Of a stretch of 64,000 nt of DNA, positions 1-8,664 are shown one piece after another. A model generated the notes under the pieces. The model ran no database searches, was not told where the DNA came from, and worked only from the letters and a program-made list of their open reading frames with translations. Origin of the DNA: Sandaracinus amylolyticus (lineage in GTDB: Bacteria > Myxococcota_A > Polyangia > Polyangiales > Sandaracinaceae); the NCBI RefSeq assembly GCF_000737325.1, contig NZ_CP011125.1, positions 6,634,001-6,698,000 of the forward strand. Direction: 5' to 3'. Numbering within the stretch: position 1 is the stretch's first letter; each line of letters begins with the position of its first letter. A program made the position numbers and the translations under genes.

Positions 1-117
1 GGCCTTGCCGACCACGTCGACGCCCGGGATCGCGGCGAGCAGATCGCCGATCGTGCGCCGGTTGAACGCGCTGTCGTCGACGACGAGCACGCGCAGCGTG
101 CGGGCCTCGGCCGTCAT
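1..117 (-). CDS. cheB: CheB-type chemosensory methylesterase/response regulator, N-terminal fragment
   Basis: Only the first 39 residues lie in the window; the gene continues past base 1. They form the start of a receiver domain: a beta strand followed by the acidic pair in VLVVDDSAFNRR, which in this family helps bind Mg2+ near the phosphorylated Asp. The ATG at 117 overlaps the stop of cheR as ATGA, so the two are translationally coupled. CheB removes methyl groups from chemoreceptors and is activated by CheA phosphorylation. The methylesterase domain is outside the window, so the CheB call rests on its place directly after cheR. Another receiver protein is possible. Confidence 0.7.
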   Translation of the reverse strand, partial: MTAEARTLRVLVVDDSAFNRRTIGDLLAAIPGVDVVGKA

Positions 118-1004
118 CGTTCGCCTCCGTCTCGACGCGCTCGCGCGCTGCCCTCGAGCGGGCGCCGATAGACCATGTCGGAGCTCAGGTGCGCGAGCTC
201 GAACGCGGTCGAGACGTGGAGCAGCGATTCGCTGTGGCCGAGCAGGAGATGGCCTCCCGGATGGAGCCTCTCGTAGAAGGTGTCGATCACCTTCTTGCGC
301 GAGGCCGTGTCGAAGTAGATGAGCACGTTCCTGCAGAAGATCGCGTCGACGCGACCGAGCAATGTCGTCTTGTCGCCGTCGAGCAGGTTGAGGTGTCCGA
401 ACTGGCACATGGCGCGGATGCGCGGGATGACGCGCATGCCGCCGTCTTCCTCGACGAAGAACTCGGCGTACTCGGGCGGCATGGCGCGGAAGCTGGAGGG
501 CGGATACACGGCGCGGCGCGCGGTCGCGAGCACGCGACGCGAGATGTCGTTGCCGAAGACGCGCACGTCCCACCCGTCGAAGAGCCCGCTGCGCGCGACG
601 AGGATCGCGAGCGTGTAGACCTCTTCGCCGGTCGAGCAGCCCGCGCTCCACAGCATGATGCGCTTGGTGCCGCGCGAGAGCGCCTGCTCGTAGATCGAGG
701 GCAGGAGATCGTTGCGGAACGCGCGGAGCTGATACTCCTCGCGGAAGAAGTACGTCTCGTTCGTGACGAGCGCCTCGACCGCGTCCTCGAGCTCGGCCGG
801 CGCGCTCGGGTGGTAGCGGAGGTGGTGGTAGTACGCGGTGAAGTCCGGGAGATCGAGCGCGCGCAGGCGATCGCGCAGCCGACGCTCGAACACGAACATC
901 GACGCGTCGTCGAAGTGCATCCCCGAGTAGCGGTTCACGAGATCGCGGAGGAGTCGGAACTCCTCGATCTTCAGCTTCGGGCCGCTGTCGAAGAGGATCG
1001 ACAC
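114..1004 (-). CDS. cheR: CheR-type chemoreceptor methyltransferase
   Basis: A 296-residue SAM-dependent methyltransferase that methylates glutamates of chemoreceptors. The N-terminal helical CheR domain is followed by the family motifs NETYFFRE, WSAGCSTGEEVYTLAI (SAM-binding loop) and FCRNVLIYFD. Length is typical. I place the start at the GTG at 1004, which overlaps the TAG stop of the upstream HEAT gene by one base (TAGTG); longer readings run into that gene. It is the sixth gene of the operon cheY-cheA-cheW-cheW-HEAT-cheR-cheB. No C-terminal TPR or other fusion is visible. Confidence 0.95.
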   Translation of the reverse strand: MSILFDSGPKLKIEEFRLLRDLVNRYSGMHFDDASMFVFERRLRDRLRALDLPDFTAYYHHLRYHPSAPAELEDAVEALVTNETYFFREEYQLRAFRNDLLPSIYEQALSRGTKRIMLWSAGCSTGEEVYTLAILVARSGLFDGWDVRVFGNDISRRVLATARRAVYPPSSFRAMPPEYAEFFVEEDGGMRVIPRIRAMCQFGHLNLLDGDKTTLLGRVDAIFCRNVLIYFDTASRKKVIDTFYERLHPGGHLLLGHSESLLHVSTAFELAHLSSDMVYRRPLEGSARARRDGGER

Positions 1005-3124
1005 TAGGCCCCCGCGCCTCCGGCCTTCGCGGGATCGAGCGCGTCGTCGATCGCGGCGCGCACGAGGTCGTCGGTCTCGATCGCACGGCGCGCGCGCAGG
1101 TGCGAGAGCGCGCCCTCGCTGCCGATCGCGCCGAGCAGCGCGGCGGCGAGGCGGCGCACGTCCCACGCGGGGTGCGAGAGGCCGATCGCGAGGCGCGCCT
1201 CGCGGCGGTCGCGAATCTTCTCGGCGACGACGCGCAGGCCTTCCTTCACGACCTCCTGGTCGGGATGCCCGAGCACGTCGACGAGGAGCTCCTCGAGATC
1301 CGGCTCGCTCGCGGGCTCCGCGCCGCCGAGCGCGCGCAGCGACGAGAGCGCGGCGAGCGCGACGCCCGGGCCGGGATCGCGCAGCAGATCGCGCAGGCGA
1401 CCGCGCACCTCGGGATCACCGAGCGCGCCGATCGCGCGCGCCGCCGCGGCACGCACCGCGGGGCTCTCGTCGCGCAGCGCGACCGGCAGCGTCGCTGCGG
1501 CGATCGCGCGCGCCGAGACGTGACGCATGCGCGCGAGCACCGACACCGCGGCGACCTGCACGTCGACGTCTTCGTCGGCGAGCGCCATCGATGCGACCTC
1601 GGCGGCCTCCGCGGAGTCGACGCGATCGAGCGCGAGCAGCGCAGCACGCCGCGCGGATGCCTCGCCCGATGCGATCGCGGCGCGCAGCTTCTCGAGCGCG
1701 ACCTCGGGCGCGAGCGCGGCGACCGCCTCGGACCACGCGTCAGCGCGATCGGGCGACGCGTCGTCGAGCGCGATCTCGACGGAGTGCGGAGCCGAGTGCG
1801 AGAGCGCCTCGAGCGCGGTGCTCGTCGCGCGCGCGACCGCGCCGCCGCGCGTCGATCCGAGCTTCACGAGCGTGGGCGCGTCGCCGGGCTCGGCCCAGAT
1901 CGAGAGTGCGCGCGCCGCCGCCTGCACCACGACCTCGTCGCGCGCGTCGAGCGCTGCGCGCAGCGCGGCGTGCACCTCACGACCGAGCTCGGGATCGGGC
2001 GCGCGCTCGTCGTCGCCCGGCGCGGCCTCGAGCGGCATCGTCGCGAGCTCGGCCGCGGCCTCGAGCGCCCACGCGCGCGCGGGCGGATCGAGCGCGGGCT
2101 CGATCGAGAGCAGCGGGCGCACCGCTTCCGCACCGAAGGCGCGCAGCGCCGCGAGCGCCGCGGGGCCGAGCTCGGCGCGCGCCGCGAGCGCCGAGATCGC
2201 GGGCAATGCCTGCACGTCGCGCGCGAGCAGCAGCAGCGTCGCCGCGGCGCGCTGTGCCGGGAGCTCTTCCTCGGTGTTGCCGGTGTCGGTCGCGATCGGC
2301 TGGCGCAGCAGCGCGCGATCCGCGCCCGAGAGCCGTCGCGCCTCGCGCGCGATCGACGCCGCCGCGCGCTCGTCGGCCTCGTGGAGCGCGATCAGCGCGA
2401 GCGCGATCTCCGCGACCTCGGCGATGCCGGTCGCTGCGCCGAGCGTCGCGACGAGCGGCGCGACCGCGTCGGGATCGCAGCTGCGTCCCAGCAAGCGCAG
2501 CGCGAAGCGACGGACCAACGGATCGGTCACCATCGGCGCGAGCAGCGAGACCGGCGCGCGCGCGCCGAGCGCCGCGAGCCCCTCGAGCGCGGCGAGGCGC
2601 ACGACCCAGTCGCTCGCCTCGAGCTGCTTGCGGAGCGCGTCCTCCGCGCCGTCCCCGCCGATGCGCGCGAGCGACTCGAGCGCGACGGTCGCGGTGTTCG
2701 GATCGGGATCCCCCGCGAGCCGCGCGAGCGCGGGCACGACCTGCTCGCCGGCGCCCGCCATCGCGGCGACGACGAACTTGCGCGCGGTCGCGGTCGCGCG
2801 CTCGAGCGCGTCGATCAGCGCCGTCGCGGCGCGCGGTCCGATGCGTACGAACGCCTCGATCGCCGCGTTCCGCAGGCCGACCTCGTCGGGCTGCAGCAGC
2901 GCCTCCGACAGACGCTCGACGACGCGCGCGTCACCGGACAGCGCGACCGCCGCGCTCGCGGCTTCCTTGCGCACGCGCCAGTCGGGATCGGCGAGCGCTG
3001 CCATCAGGCGCTCCGGCGCGTCGGGGCCCGGACGCTCGCCGAGCGCGCGCGCGGCGAGCCGCCGCGCCTCGGCGGCCTCGCTCTCGTCGTCCCATCGCGA
3101 CTGCGGCGGCGGCGCGCTGGTCAT
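1004..3124 (-). CDS. HEAT-repeat protein embedded in the chemosensory operon
   Basis: A 706-residue Ala/Leu/Arg/Asp-rich protein made almost wholly of HEAT-like helical repeats. Recurrent units such as ADPDWRVRKEAASAAVALSG and DPNTATVALESLARIGG recur roughly every 30 residues from about residue 40 to the end. It has no signal peptide, membrane segment or catalytic motif, so a cytoplasmic scaffold is most likely. The ATG at 3124 overlaps the cheW stop (ATGA) and its own stop overlaps cheR by one base, so it is co-translated with both. HEAT proteins are not core chemotaxis components. Its position between the couplers and the methyltransferase suggests it binds the receptor array or links it to an output, which is inference. 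Confidence 0.85.
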   Translation of the reverse strand: MTSAPPPQSRWDDESEAAEARRLAARALGERPGPDAPERLMAALADPDWRVRKEAASAAVALSGDARVVERLSEALLQPDEVGLRNAAIEAFVRIGPRAATALIDALERATATARKFVVAAMAGAGEQVVPALARLAGDPDPNTATVALESLARIGGDGAEDALRKQLEASDWVVRLAALEGLAALGARAPVSLLAPMVTDPLVRRFALRLLGRSCDPDAVAPLVATLGAATGIAEVAEIALALIALHEADERAAASIAREARRLSGADRALLRQPIATDTGNTEEELPAQRAAATLLLLARDVQALPAISALAARAELGPAALAALRAFGAEAVRPLLSIEPALDPPARAWALEAAAELATMPLEAAPGDDERAPDPELGREVHAALRAALDARDEVVVQAAARALSIWAEPGDAPTLVKLGSTRGGAVARATSTALEALSHSAPHSVEIALDDASPDRADAWSEAVAALAPEVALEKLRAAIASGEASARRAALLALDRVDSAEAAEVASMALADEDVDVQVAAVSVLARMRHVSARAIAAATLPVALRDESPAVRAAAARAIGALGDPEVRGRLRDLLRDPGPGVALAALSSLRALGGAEPASEPDLEELLVDVLGHPDQEVVKEGLRVVAEKIRDRREARLAIGLSHPAWDVRRLAAALLGAIGSEGALSHLRARRAIETDDLVRAAIDDALDPAKAGGAGA

Positions 3125-3627
3125 GCTCGACCTCGCATCTCGAACGCGGCCTCGACGTCGACGAGCTCGGCCGCAGCGCCGATGCGATCGACGTCGAGCA
3201 CGAACACGAGCGTGCCGCGATGACCGAACACCGCGACGATGCCGCGCGCCTGATCGCCCATGCCGATCGCCGGCACCGCGCGCTGGTCTTCTTCGCCGGC
3301 CGCGAACACCTCGGACACCGCGTCGACGATCAGACCGACGGTGCGCCCGGGCAGCGTCACGAGCAGCCACTTCGTGCGTCGCGACTCCGTCGACGCAGGC
3401 AGCCCGAAGCGACGCCGCACGTCGAGCACCGGCACCACCTCGCCGCGATGATCCGCGACGCCGACGACCGCGGGCGGCGGGTGCGGCAGCGAGACCAGCG
3501 GCAGCGGGCGGATGATCTCCTTCACGCGCTGGATGTCGATCGCGTAGTGCACGTCGCCGATCAAGAACCCGACGAGGTTCTTGTCGCGATCGCTTCCCCT
3601 GCGTCGCACTTCGCGCGCCACGCTCAC
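3121..3627 (-). CDS. cheW: CheW-like coupling protein 1
   Basis: A 168-residue single CheW (SH3-like) domain. It matches the family in KNLVGFLIGDVHYAIDIQRV, the central VVGVADHRGEVVPVLDVRRR and the late GLIVDAVSEV strand. CheW links chemoreceptors to the CheA kinase in membrane or cytoplasmic arrays. The start at 3627 overlaps the stop of the second cheW by four bases. The gene is one of two adjacent and clearly different couplers, so the array may use two coupler types or one may serve another receptor set. Confidence 0.93.
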   Translation of the reverse strand: MSVAREVRRRGSDRDKNLVGFLIGDVHYAIDIQRVKEIIRPLPLVSLPHPPPAVVGVADHRGEVVPVLDVRRRFGLPASTESRRTKWLLVTLPGRTVGLIVDAVSEVFAAGEEDQRAVPAIGMGDQARGIVAVFGHRGTLVFVLDVDRIGAAAELVDVEAAFEMRGRA

Positions 3628-4199
3628 CTCCGCAGCAGCGGATCGGGATCGAGCAGCACGATCACCTCCGCCTCGCCGGAATCGCCCTTCGTATCCGAAG
3701 CGCCGACCACGCCGCGCACCGCGTCGCGACGACGCGGCCGCCCGAGCCCCAGCACGTGCTCGGGCAGATCCGCCGCGACCACGCTCGACGCCTCGATCTC
3801 GTCCTCACGGAGCCGCACGACGTGCAGCACCGTGTCGACGACGAGCCCGAGCGTCTCGTCCGATCCCGCGACGAGCAGGATGCGCGTGTGACGCGTCGGC
3901 TCGACCGAGGGCTGACCGAGCCGACGACGCAGATCGAGCACCGTCGTGATGCGACCGCGCACCGAGAGGATCCCGAGCACGTCGTGCGACGCGCGCGGCA
4001 CCTCGGTGATCGCGACCATCTTGAGGATCTCCTGCACGCTCGCGAGCGGGAGCCCCATGCGCGCGCTGCCGAGCGTGAACACGAGGAACTCGGTGATCAC
4101 CTCCGCGGTCGCCGCGCTGCGGATCCGATCGGTCCGCGGCCCGCGCAGGTTCGCGGGCATCATCGAGCCCTGCTGCTTCACCAGCGGCCCGTTGCTCAT
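3624..4199 (-). CDS. cheW: CheW-like coupling protein 2
   Basis: A 191-residue CheW-domain protein with a polar N-terminal extension of about 30 residues. The domain begins near EFLVFTLGSARMGLPLASV and contains VLGILSVRGRITTVLDLRRR and TLGLVVDTV. The C-terminal 30 residues are unlike CheW1. The start ATG overlaps the cheA stop (ATGA at 4196-4199). It is expected to couple receptors to the CheA encoded just upstream. The N-terminal extension has no recognisable motif. Confidence 0.93.
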   Translation of the reverse strand: MSNGPLVKQQGSMMPANLRGPRTDRIRSAATAEVITEFLVFTLGSARMGLPLASVQEILKMVAITEVPRASHDVLGILSVRGRITTVLDLRRRLGQPSVEPTRHTRILLVAGSDETLGLVVDTVLHVVRLREDEIEASSVVAADLPEHVLGLGRPRRRDAVRGVVGASDTKGDSGEAEVIVLLDPDPLLRR

Positions 4200-6316
4200 G
4201 CCGCCACCCCGCGACGATCCCCGCTCGCGAGGACCTCTTCGAGGATCGAGGGCGCGTCGAGCACGAGCACCACGCGCTGATCACCGAGGTCGGTCGCGCC
4301 CGAGAAGCCACGCACGTTGTGGAGGCTCTTCCCGAGCGGCTTCGTGATGATGTCCTGCTGTCCCTCGAGCGCGTCGACGACGAGCCCGAGGCGTCGGTTG
4401 CCGAGCGCCGTGACGACGACGAACGAGCGCGCGCCCGTCGGCTCGCCCGCGATCCCGAAGAGCGACGCGAGGCGCACGATCGGAAGGCTCTGCCCGCGCA
4501 GCGTGATCACCTCGTGATCCTCGACGAGGCGCACCGCGGTCTCGTCGAGGAAGAGCGCCTCCTGCACGACGTTGAGCGGGATCGCGAACGTCTGCGCGCG
4601 CACGCGCAGCACCAGCGCGCTGAGGATCGCGAGCGTGATCGGGAGCGTCAGCGTGAACTTCGTGCCGATGCCGACCTGGCTGTGCACGTCGATCACGCCG
4701 CCGAGGCGCCCGATGTTCGTCTTCACGACGTCCATCCCGACGCCGCGCCCCGAGAGATCCGTGACCTCGGCCGCGGTGCTGAAGCCCGGCAGGAAGATGA
4801 GCTGCCGCAGCTCCTCGGCGCTCATGTCCTGTCCCGTCTCCGCGGTGAGCAGACCGCGCGAGACCGCGTGCGAGAGGATGCGCGCGGGATCGATCCCCGC
4901 GCCGTCGTCCTCGATCTCGATGACGACGTGGCTGCCCTTCTGGTACGCGTTCAGCGCGAGCGTGCCGGTCTCCGGCTTGCCGATCGCGAGGCGCGCTTCC
5001 GCGCGCTCGATGCCGTGATCGACCGCGTTGCGGATGATGTGCAGCAGCGGATCGGTCAGCTCCTCGACGATGAGCTTGTCGATCTCGGTCTCGGCGCCCG
5101 TGACGACGAGCCGCACGTCCTTGCCGTGCTCGCGCGCGACCTGACGCACCGCGCGCCCGAGCCGATCGAACGTCTGTCCGAGCGGCACCATGCGCACGTC
5201 GAGGATGCCCTCCTGCATCCCCGCGAGCTGACGCTCGAACGCGCGATGGATGCGGTGCAGCTCCGACGCGAGCGGGCGCATGTCCGCGCGCTGCCGCAGC
5301 CGCTCCACGATGCGCCCGACCGCGCTCTTCACGATGCCGAGCTCGCCCACCAGGTTCATCAGGTGATCGAGCTTCTCGATGTCGACGCGGACGGTCTTCG
5401 CGACCGTGCGCACCGCGAGCGCGTCGGCGCCGAGGTTCGCGTCCTTCGCGGGCACGACCGAGGGCGGTCGCACCACCGCCGCGCCCGGCTCCTTCATCGC
5501 CGCCGCGTCGTCGTCGCCCTCGCGCGTCGTCGGCGCAGGCGGCGGCACGGTGCGACCGGGATCGCGCCGCGTCACCGGCTCGATCGTCACGTCGGGCCCG
5601 CCGATCGCGTCGCGCAATTCCGCGACCGGCGTGCGGCTCGCCATGAGCACCTCGAGATCGATCGCGTCGTCGCTGCCGCCCTCCATCGACGGCAGGTACG
5701 TGATGATCTCCGCCCACGGCTTGACGCGCTGCTTGAGCTCCTCGAGGTCGCTGTCGATGGACGAGAGCGAGAAGCGCACGCGCAGTCGATAGAGCGGCAC
5801 GCTCTGCTCGACGTTCGATCGCAGCCGGTGCTCCTCGTACTCCGTGAGCACGGTGAGCACGCCGGGATCGAGATCGTACCCGCCGAGCGCGTCGAGCCGC
5901 GGAGGCTGGCTCTGCAGCCCCATGAGCATCTGCAGCGAGCGACGGAACGTCGCGAGGTCCACCTCGCTCGCGGGATCCGCGTTGCGCCGCGCCGCGCCGA
6001 GCAGGCGCTGCAGCACCTCGACGCCCTCGAACATCACGTCGAGGGCCTCTTGCGAGAGCGGGATCTTCCCGAGCCGCAGCTGATCGAGCAGGTCCTCGAG
6101 CTCGTGCGCGAGCTCGCTCAGCGCGACGTGCCCGAACATGCCCGCGATGCCCTTCAGCGTGTGCACGCCGCGGAACACCGAGTTCACGAGATCGGGATCG
6201 GGCTTGCCTTCCTTCTGCCCGTGATCGAGCAGGAGGAGATCGCGCGACAGCGACTCGATGATCTCCTGCGACTCCGCGAGGAACTCCTCGCGGATCCGTT
6301 CGACCTCGTCGCTCAC
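4196..6316 (-). CDS. cheA: CheA-type chemosensory histidine kinase
   Basis: A 706-residue kinase with the CheA layout. An Hpt (P1) domain carries the phosphorylated His in FRGVHTLKGIAG (about residue 52). A long linker follows, then the dimerisation domain (DKLDHLMNLVGELGI type, here KLDHLMNLVGELG), the ATPase boxes NAVDHGIE, DDGAGIDP and GRGVGMDVVKTN, and a C-terminal CheW-like regulatory domain. No clear P2 response-regulator docking domain is seen in the linker. I use the GTG at 6316, which overlaps the cheY stop (GTGA), because residues further upstream do not resemble the family. It should phosphorylate the CheY and CheB of this operon. There is no chemoreceptor gene in the window. Confidence 0.95.
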   Translation of the reverse strand: MSDEVERIREEFLAESQEIIESLSRDLLLLDHGQKEGKPDPDLVNSVFRGVHTLKGIAGMFGHVALSELAHELEDLLDQLRLGKIPLSQEALDVMFEGVEVLQRLLGAARRNADPASEVDLATFRRSLQMLMGLQSQPPRLDALGGYDLDPGVLTVLTEYEEHRLRSNVEQSVPLYRLRVRFSLSSIDSDLEELKQRVKPWAEIITYLPSMEGGSDDAIDLEVLMASRTPVAELRDAIGGPDVTIEPVTRRDPGRTVPPPAPTTREGDDDAAAMKEPGAAVVRPPSVVPAKDANLGADALAVRTVAKTVRVDIEKLDHLMNLVGELGIVKSAVGRIVERLRQRADMRPLASELHRIHRAFERQLAGMQEGILDVRMVPLGQTFDRLGRAVRQVAREHGKDVRLVVTGAETEIDKLIVEELTDPLLHIIRNAVDHGIERAEARLAIGKPETGTLALNAYQKGSHVVIEIEDDGAGIDPARILSHAVSRGLLTAETGQDMSAEELRQLIFLPGFSTAAEVTDLSGRGVGMDVVKTNIGRLGGVIDVHSQVGIGTKFTLTLPITLAILSALVLRVRAQTFAIPLNVVQEALFLDETAVRLVEDHEVITLRGQSLPIVRLASLFGIAGEPTGARSFVVVTALGNRRLGLVVDALEGQQDIITKPLGKSLHNVRGFSGATDLGDQRVVLVLDAPSILEEVLASGDRRGVAA

Positions 6317-6708
6317 GGCGCCTCGCTGCTGCTCCGGCGCGCGAGCACGCGACGCACGGTCTCGACGAGCTGCTCGGGCGTGAACGGCTTCGCGAGCCAC
6401 GTGTCCGCGCCGAGCGCGATGCCGCGCTCGCGATCGCGCGCCGACGCCTCGCTGCTGATCACGACGACCGGCACCTGGTGATGCTGCGGGCTCGCGCGGA
6501 TCAGCTTGATGACTTCGAGCCCGTGGATGTCGGGCATGTTGATGTCGACGAGCGCGAGGTCGAAGCGATCACGCGGCAGGAGACGCAGCGCCTCGAAGCC
6601 GCTCGCGGCCTCGGTGACGTGCTTGGTGATCCCCTGTGCCTCCAACGTCGCGCGGACGAATGCGCGCATGGCGCTGGAGTCCTCCACGATCAGCACGCGC
6701 TCGAGCAT
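6313..6708 (-). CDS. cheY: CheY-like single-domain response regulator
   Basis: A 131-residue stand-alone receiver domain. It has the acidic residues in VLIVEDSSAMR, the phospho-acceptor Asp at about residue 55 in LALVDINMPDIHG, and the conserved Lys at about residue 107 in LAKPFTP. It opens the chemosensory operon and its stop overlaps the cheA start, so CheA is the likely phosphodonor. There is no output domain, so it acts by protein binding. Confidence 0.94.
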   Translation of the reverse strand: MLERVLIVEDSSAMRAFVRATLEAQGITKHVTEAASGFEALRLLPRDRFDLALVDINMPDIHGLEVIKLIRASPQHHQVPVVVISSEASARDRERGIALGADTWLAKPFTPEQLVETVRRVLARRSSSEAP

Positions 6709-6820
6709 CGGGGCCGATCCTACCGAAATCGCATCGGTCTCGGCCAGTATGACGAGAGGCTTTCGTGCGAGAGCGCGATCGGAGAGGTGACCGATCGTGC
6801 CACGTGGAGGGCGCGTGTGG

Positions 6821-6852
6821 GCGCAGCCCGGCGCGTGAAGGCCGGGCTGCGC
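6821..6852. terminator. Perfect 12-bp hairpin between the outer-membrane gene and cheY
   Basis: GCGCAGCCCGGC (6821-6832) and GCCGGGCTGCGC (6841-6852) form a perfect stem with an 8-base loop. It lies 13 bases beyond the stop of the minus-strand gene at 6865, where a terminator would be expected. No T-tract follows on either strand, so it may act in a Rho-dependent way or only protect the mRNA end. Confidence 0.5.
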
Positions 6853-6864
6853 GACGGCGCGATC

Positions 6865-7473
6865 TCAGAAGTTGAAGTCGAGACCGGCCATGAACGAGTA
6901 GCCGGCGTCGAAGTGGAAGTCCCCGTCGTACCAGTCGGGGTAGAAGAGCAGGTCGAACGAGACCGGCCGGATCCACAGGTGCATCAGGCGATCGGCGAGC
7001 GCGAGACGCAGGTCGAACGCGGGCTGGAGCACGAGGTACGCGAGATCGTTGTCGCGCCCGTCCGGATCCCAGATGCCGCCGCCGATGAGCCCGCTCGGCC
7101 GCACGATCACGCCGATGTCGCGGTTCGCGTAGACCTCGATGTCGCCACCGAGGCGCATCCCGCCGAAGAACATCACGTACCAGTCACCGAAGGTCGGCAC
7201 CGCCTCGAACGCGATGAAGAACCCGGTGTCGTCGCGACTGAAGTGGATGCCGAACTCGAAGCTCGTGCGGAAGTGCGCGTCATCGAACGCGTCCGCGTAG
7301 TCGTGCGCGACCAGCACGTACGGCCCGAGGCCGAAGCCGGCGTACAGCGGTCCCCGCGCCTCGGCGCGTGATGGAGCGACGAAGAGCGCGGCAGCGAAGA
7401 GAAGTCCTGCGACGATCAGCCCCGCGCGCGAAACCACCGCGTGCGGTCCGTGTGTGTTGCTCGTGGGCGACAT
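6865..7473 (-). CDS. Secreted outer-membrane beta-barrel-like protein
   Basis: About 202 residues. A signal peptide (LIVAGLLFAAALFVAPSRAEA) is followed by alternating aromatic and polar strands such as GFFIAFEAVPTFGDWYVMFF. The chain ends in DFNF with a terminal Phe, the usual C-terminal signature of outer-membrane barrels. The protein is rich in Gly, Asp and aromatic residues. I do not recognise a specific family. The ATG at 7473 is preferred over one 15 bases upstream at 7488; neither has a clear Shine-Dalgarno sequence. It stands alone between the che operon and the recO group. Confidence 0.7.
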   Translation of the reverse strand: MSPTSNTHGPHAVVSRAGLIVAGLLFAAALFVAPSRAEARGPLYAGFGLGPYVLVAHDYADAFDDAHFRTSFEFGIHFSRDDTGFFIAFEAVPTFGDWYVMFFGGMRLGGDIEVYANRDIGVIVRPSGLIGGGIWDPDGRDNDLAYLVLQPAFDLRLALADRLMHLWIRPVSFDLLFYPDWYDGDFHFDAGYSFMAGLDFNF

Positions 7474-7531
7474 AGTGCGCGCAACCATAGTCGCGTCCGC
7501 GCGTTTGTCGCGCACACCTCGCCGCATAAGG

Positions 7532-7882
7532 TCAGCGGCCGAAGCGCGCGTTGCGAGCGTCGTCGAGCGAGCCTTCGCCGAGCGGTCCCAGCGCGCGCAG
7601 GTGACGCCACGTGTAGATGCCCGTCGCGTGACCATCGCCCCACGCGATCCGCACCGCGTAGCTGCCGACCTCCTCGATGCTCGTGATGTCGAGGGACGCG
7701 CCCTCGAAGTCGCCGGCCCACTGGATCGGACCCTGATGTCCCTGGCAGTGCGCGCACGGACAGAACCCGCGGAGCACGACGTGCGGATGGCGCGTCGACG
7801 TCCCGTCGGACCAGTCGATCTCCATCACCCGCGCGCCCTCGGGCGCGCGCATCTCGATCGGGACCACCTCTTCGTCGCTCAT
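7532..7882 (-). CDS. DUF971 (GBBH-like N-terminal domain) protein
   Basis: A 116-residue protein. The core EIDWSDGTSTRHPHVVLRG, the Cys cluster FCPCAHCQGHQG and the final YAVRIAWGDGHATGIYTW match the DUF971 domain. This is the zinc-binding N-terminal domain of gamma-butyrobetaine hydroxylases, which also occurs alone in bacteria. Stand-alone members have been linked to Fe-S cluster handling, but no function is certain. The gene starts 8 bases after the recO stop in the same direction, so the two are probably co-transcribed. Confidence 0.85.
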   Translation of the reverse strand: MSDEEVVPIEMRAPEGARVMEIDWSDGTSTRHPHVVLRGFCPCAHCQGHQGPIQWAGDFEGASLDITSIEEVGSYAVRIAWGDGHATGIYTWRHLRALGPLGEGSLDDARNARFGR

Positions 7883-7890
7883 CACCCGCC

Positions 7891-8616
7891 TCACCCTTCG
7901 CTGCGCGTCCGACCCACGTGCCGTCGCACGAACGCGTCGATCGCGCTCTCCGCCTCGCTCCGCGCGCGCTCGTCCCAGCCCTGCACCGCGTCGGTCCATG
8001 CGTCGCGCTGGCTCGCGATCATGTGCGCGCGCGTGCTCGCCGCGAGGTGCAGCGGCCCGCCTCCGCACGCGCGACACACGATCGCGCCGAGCCCCGCGTC
8101 GAAGAGCGCCGCACGATCCTCGGCGCGACGACCGCATCGTCCGCACGCATCGAGCCGCGGAGAGAGCCCCATCAGCGCGAGCGCGCGCAGCGTGAACGCG
8201 AGCCGCACCTCGATGCCCGGCTCGGGCGCGCGCGCATCGAGGACCTCGAAGAACCGCTCCACCTCGACGAGCCAGCGCACGTCCGGCTCGCGCGGCGGGA
8301 CGAGCTCGCGCAGCAGCTCGATCGCCCCGCCGGCTTCGCTCAGGCACTCGAGCGAGCCGAGCAGCCGCGGGAACCCACGCACCAGGCGCGCGCTCGCGAG
8401 GCGCCCGACGTCGCCGCGCCCGAGCGCCATCTCGATCTCGATCAGCCCGAACGGCTCGAGCGCGCCGCCCGGGAAGCGTCGCCGGCTCGCGCGCGCGTTG
8501 CGCGCCATCAGCGACACCTTCCCGTGGGCCTCGGTGAGCAACGTGAGGATCCGATCCGCCTCGCCGTACGCGACGCTTCGCAGGACGACCGCGTGCGTCA
8601 GCTCGGTCTGGCTCAC
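7891..8616 (-). CDS. recO: DNA repair protein RecO
   Basis: A 241-residue RecO homologue. The N-terminal OB fold starts with THAVVLRSVAYGEADRILTL, which is characteristic. A helical domain follows with a four-cysteine zinc motif (CGRCGRR and CRACGGG). RecO loads RecA onto SSB-coated DNA in the RecFOR pathway of gap repair. Length is normal. It lies just upstream of the DUF971 gene and 48 bases after the RodZ-like gene, all on the minus strand. Confidence 0.93.
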   Translation of the reverse strand: MSQTELTHAVVLRSVAYGEADRILTLLTEAHGKVSLMARNARASRRRFPGGALEPFGLIEIEMALGRGDVGRLASARLVRGFPRLLGSLECLSEAGGAIELLRELVPPREPDVRWLVEVERFFEVLDARAPEPGIEVRLAFTLRALALMGLSPRLDACGRCGRRAEDRAALFDAGLGAIVCRACGGGPLHLAASTRAHMIASQRDAWTDAVQGWDERARSEAESAIDAFVRRHVGRTRSEG

Positions 8617-8664
8617 CGTGTCTCTGACCGGAGCTCGCTCCGGCCCTTCCTCGTACCGACGCGT

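Noticed and set aside
1100-3223. Very long open frame on the plus strand opposite the HEAT gene
   Set aside because: It mirrors the real gene at high GC. Its Arg/Glu/His-rich translation has no domain, and it crosses the junctions of the coupled operon. Similar mirror frames oppose cheA, the acyl-CoA synthetase, PP2C and the hybrid kinase.
6821-6852. Classical Rho-independent terminator
   Set aside because: The 12-bp stem is perfect, but no T run follows on either strand, so it is listed only as a candidate.
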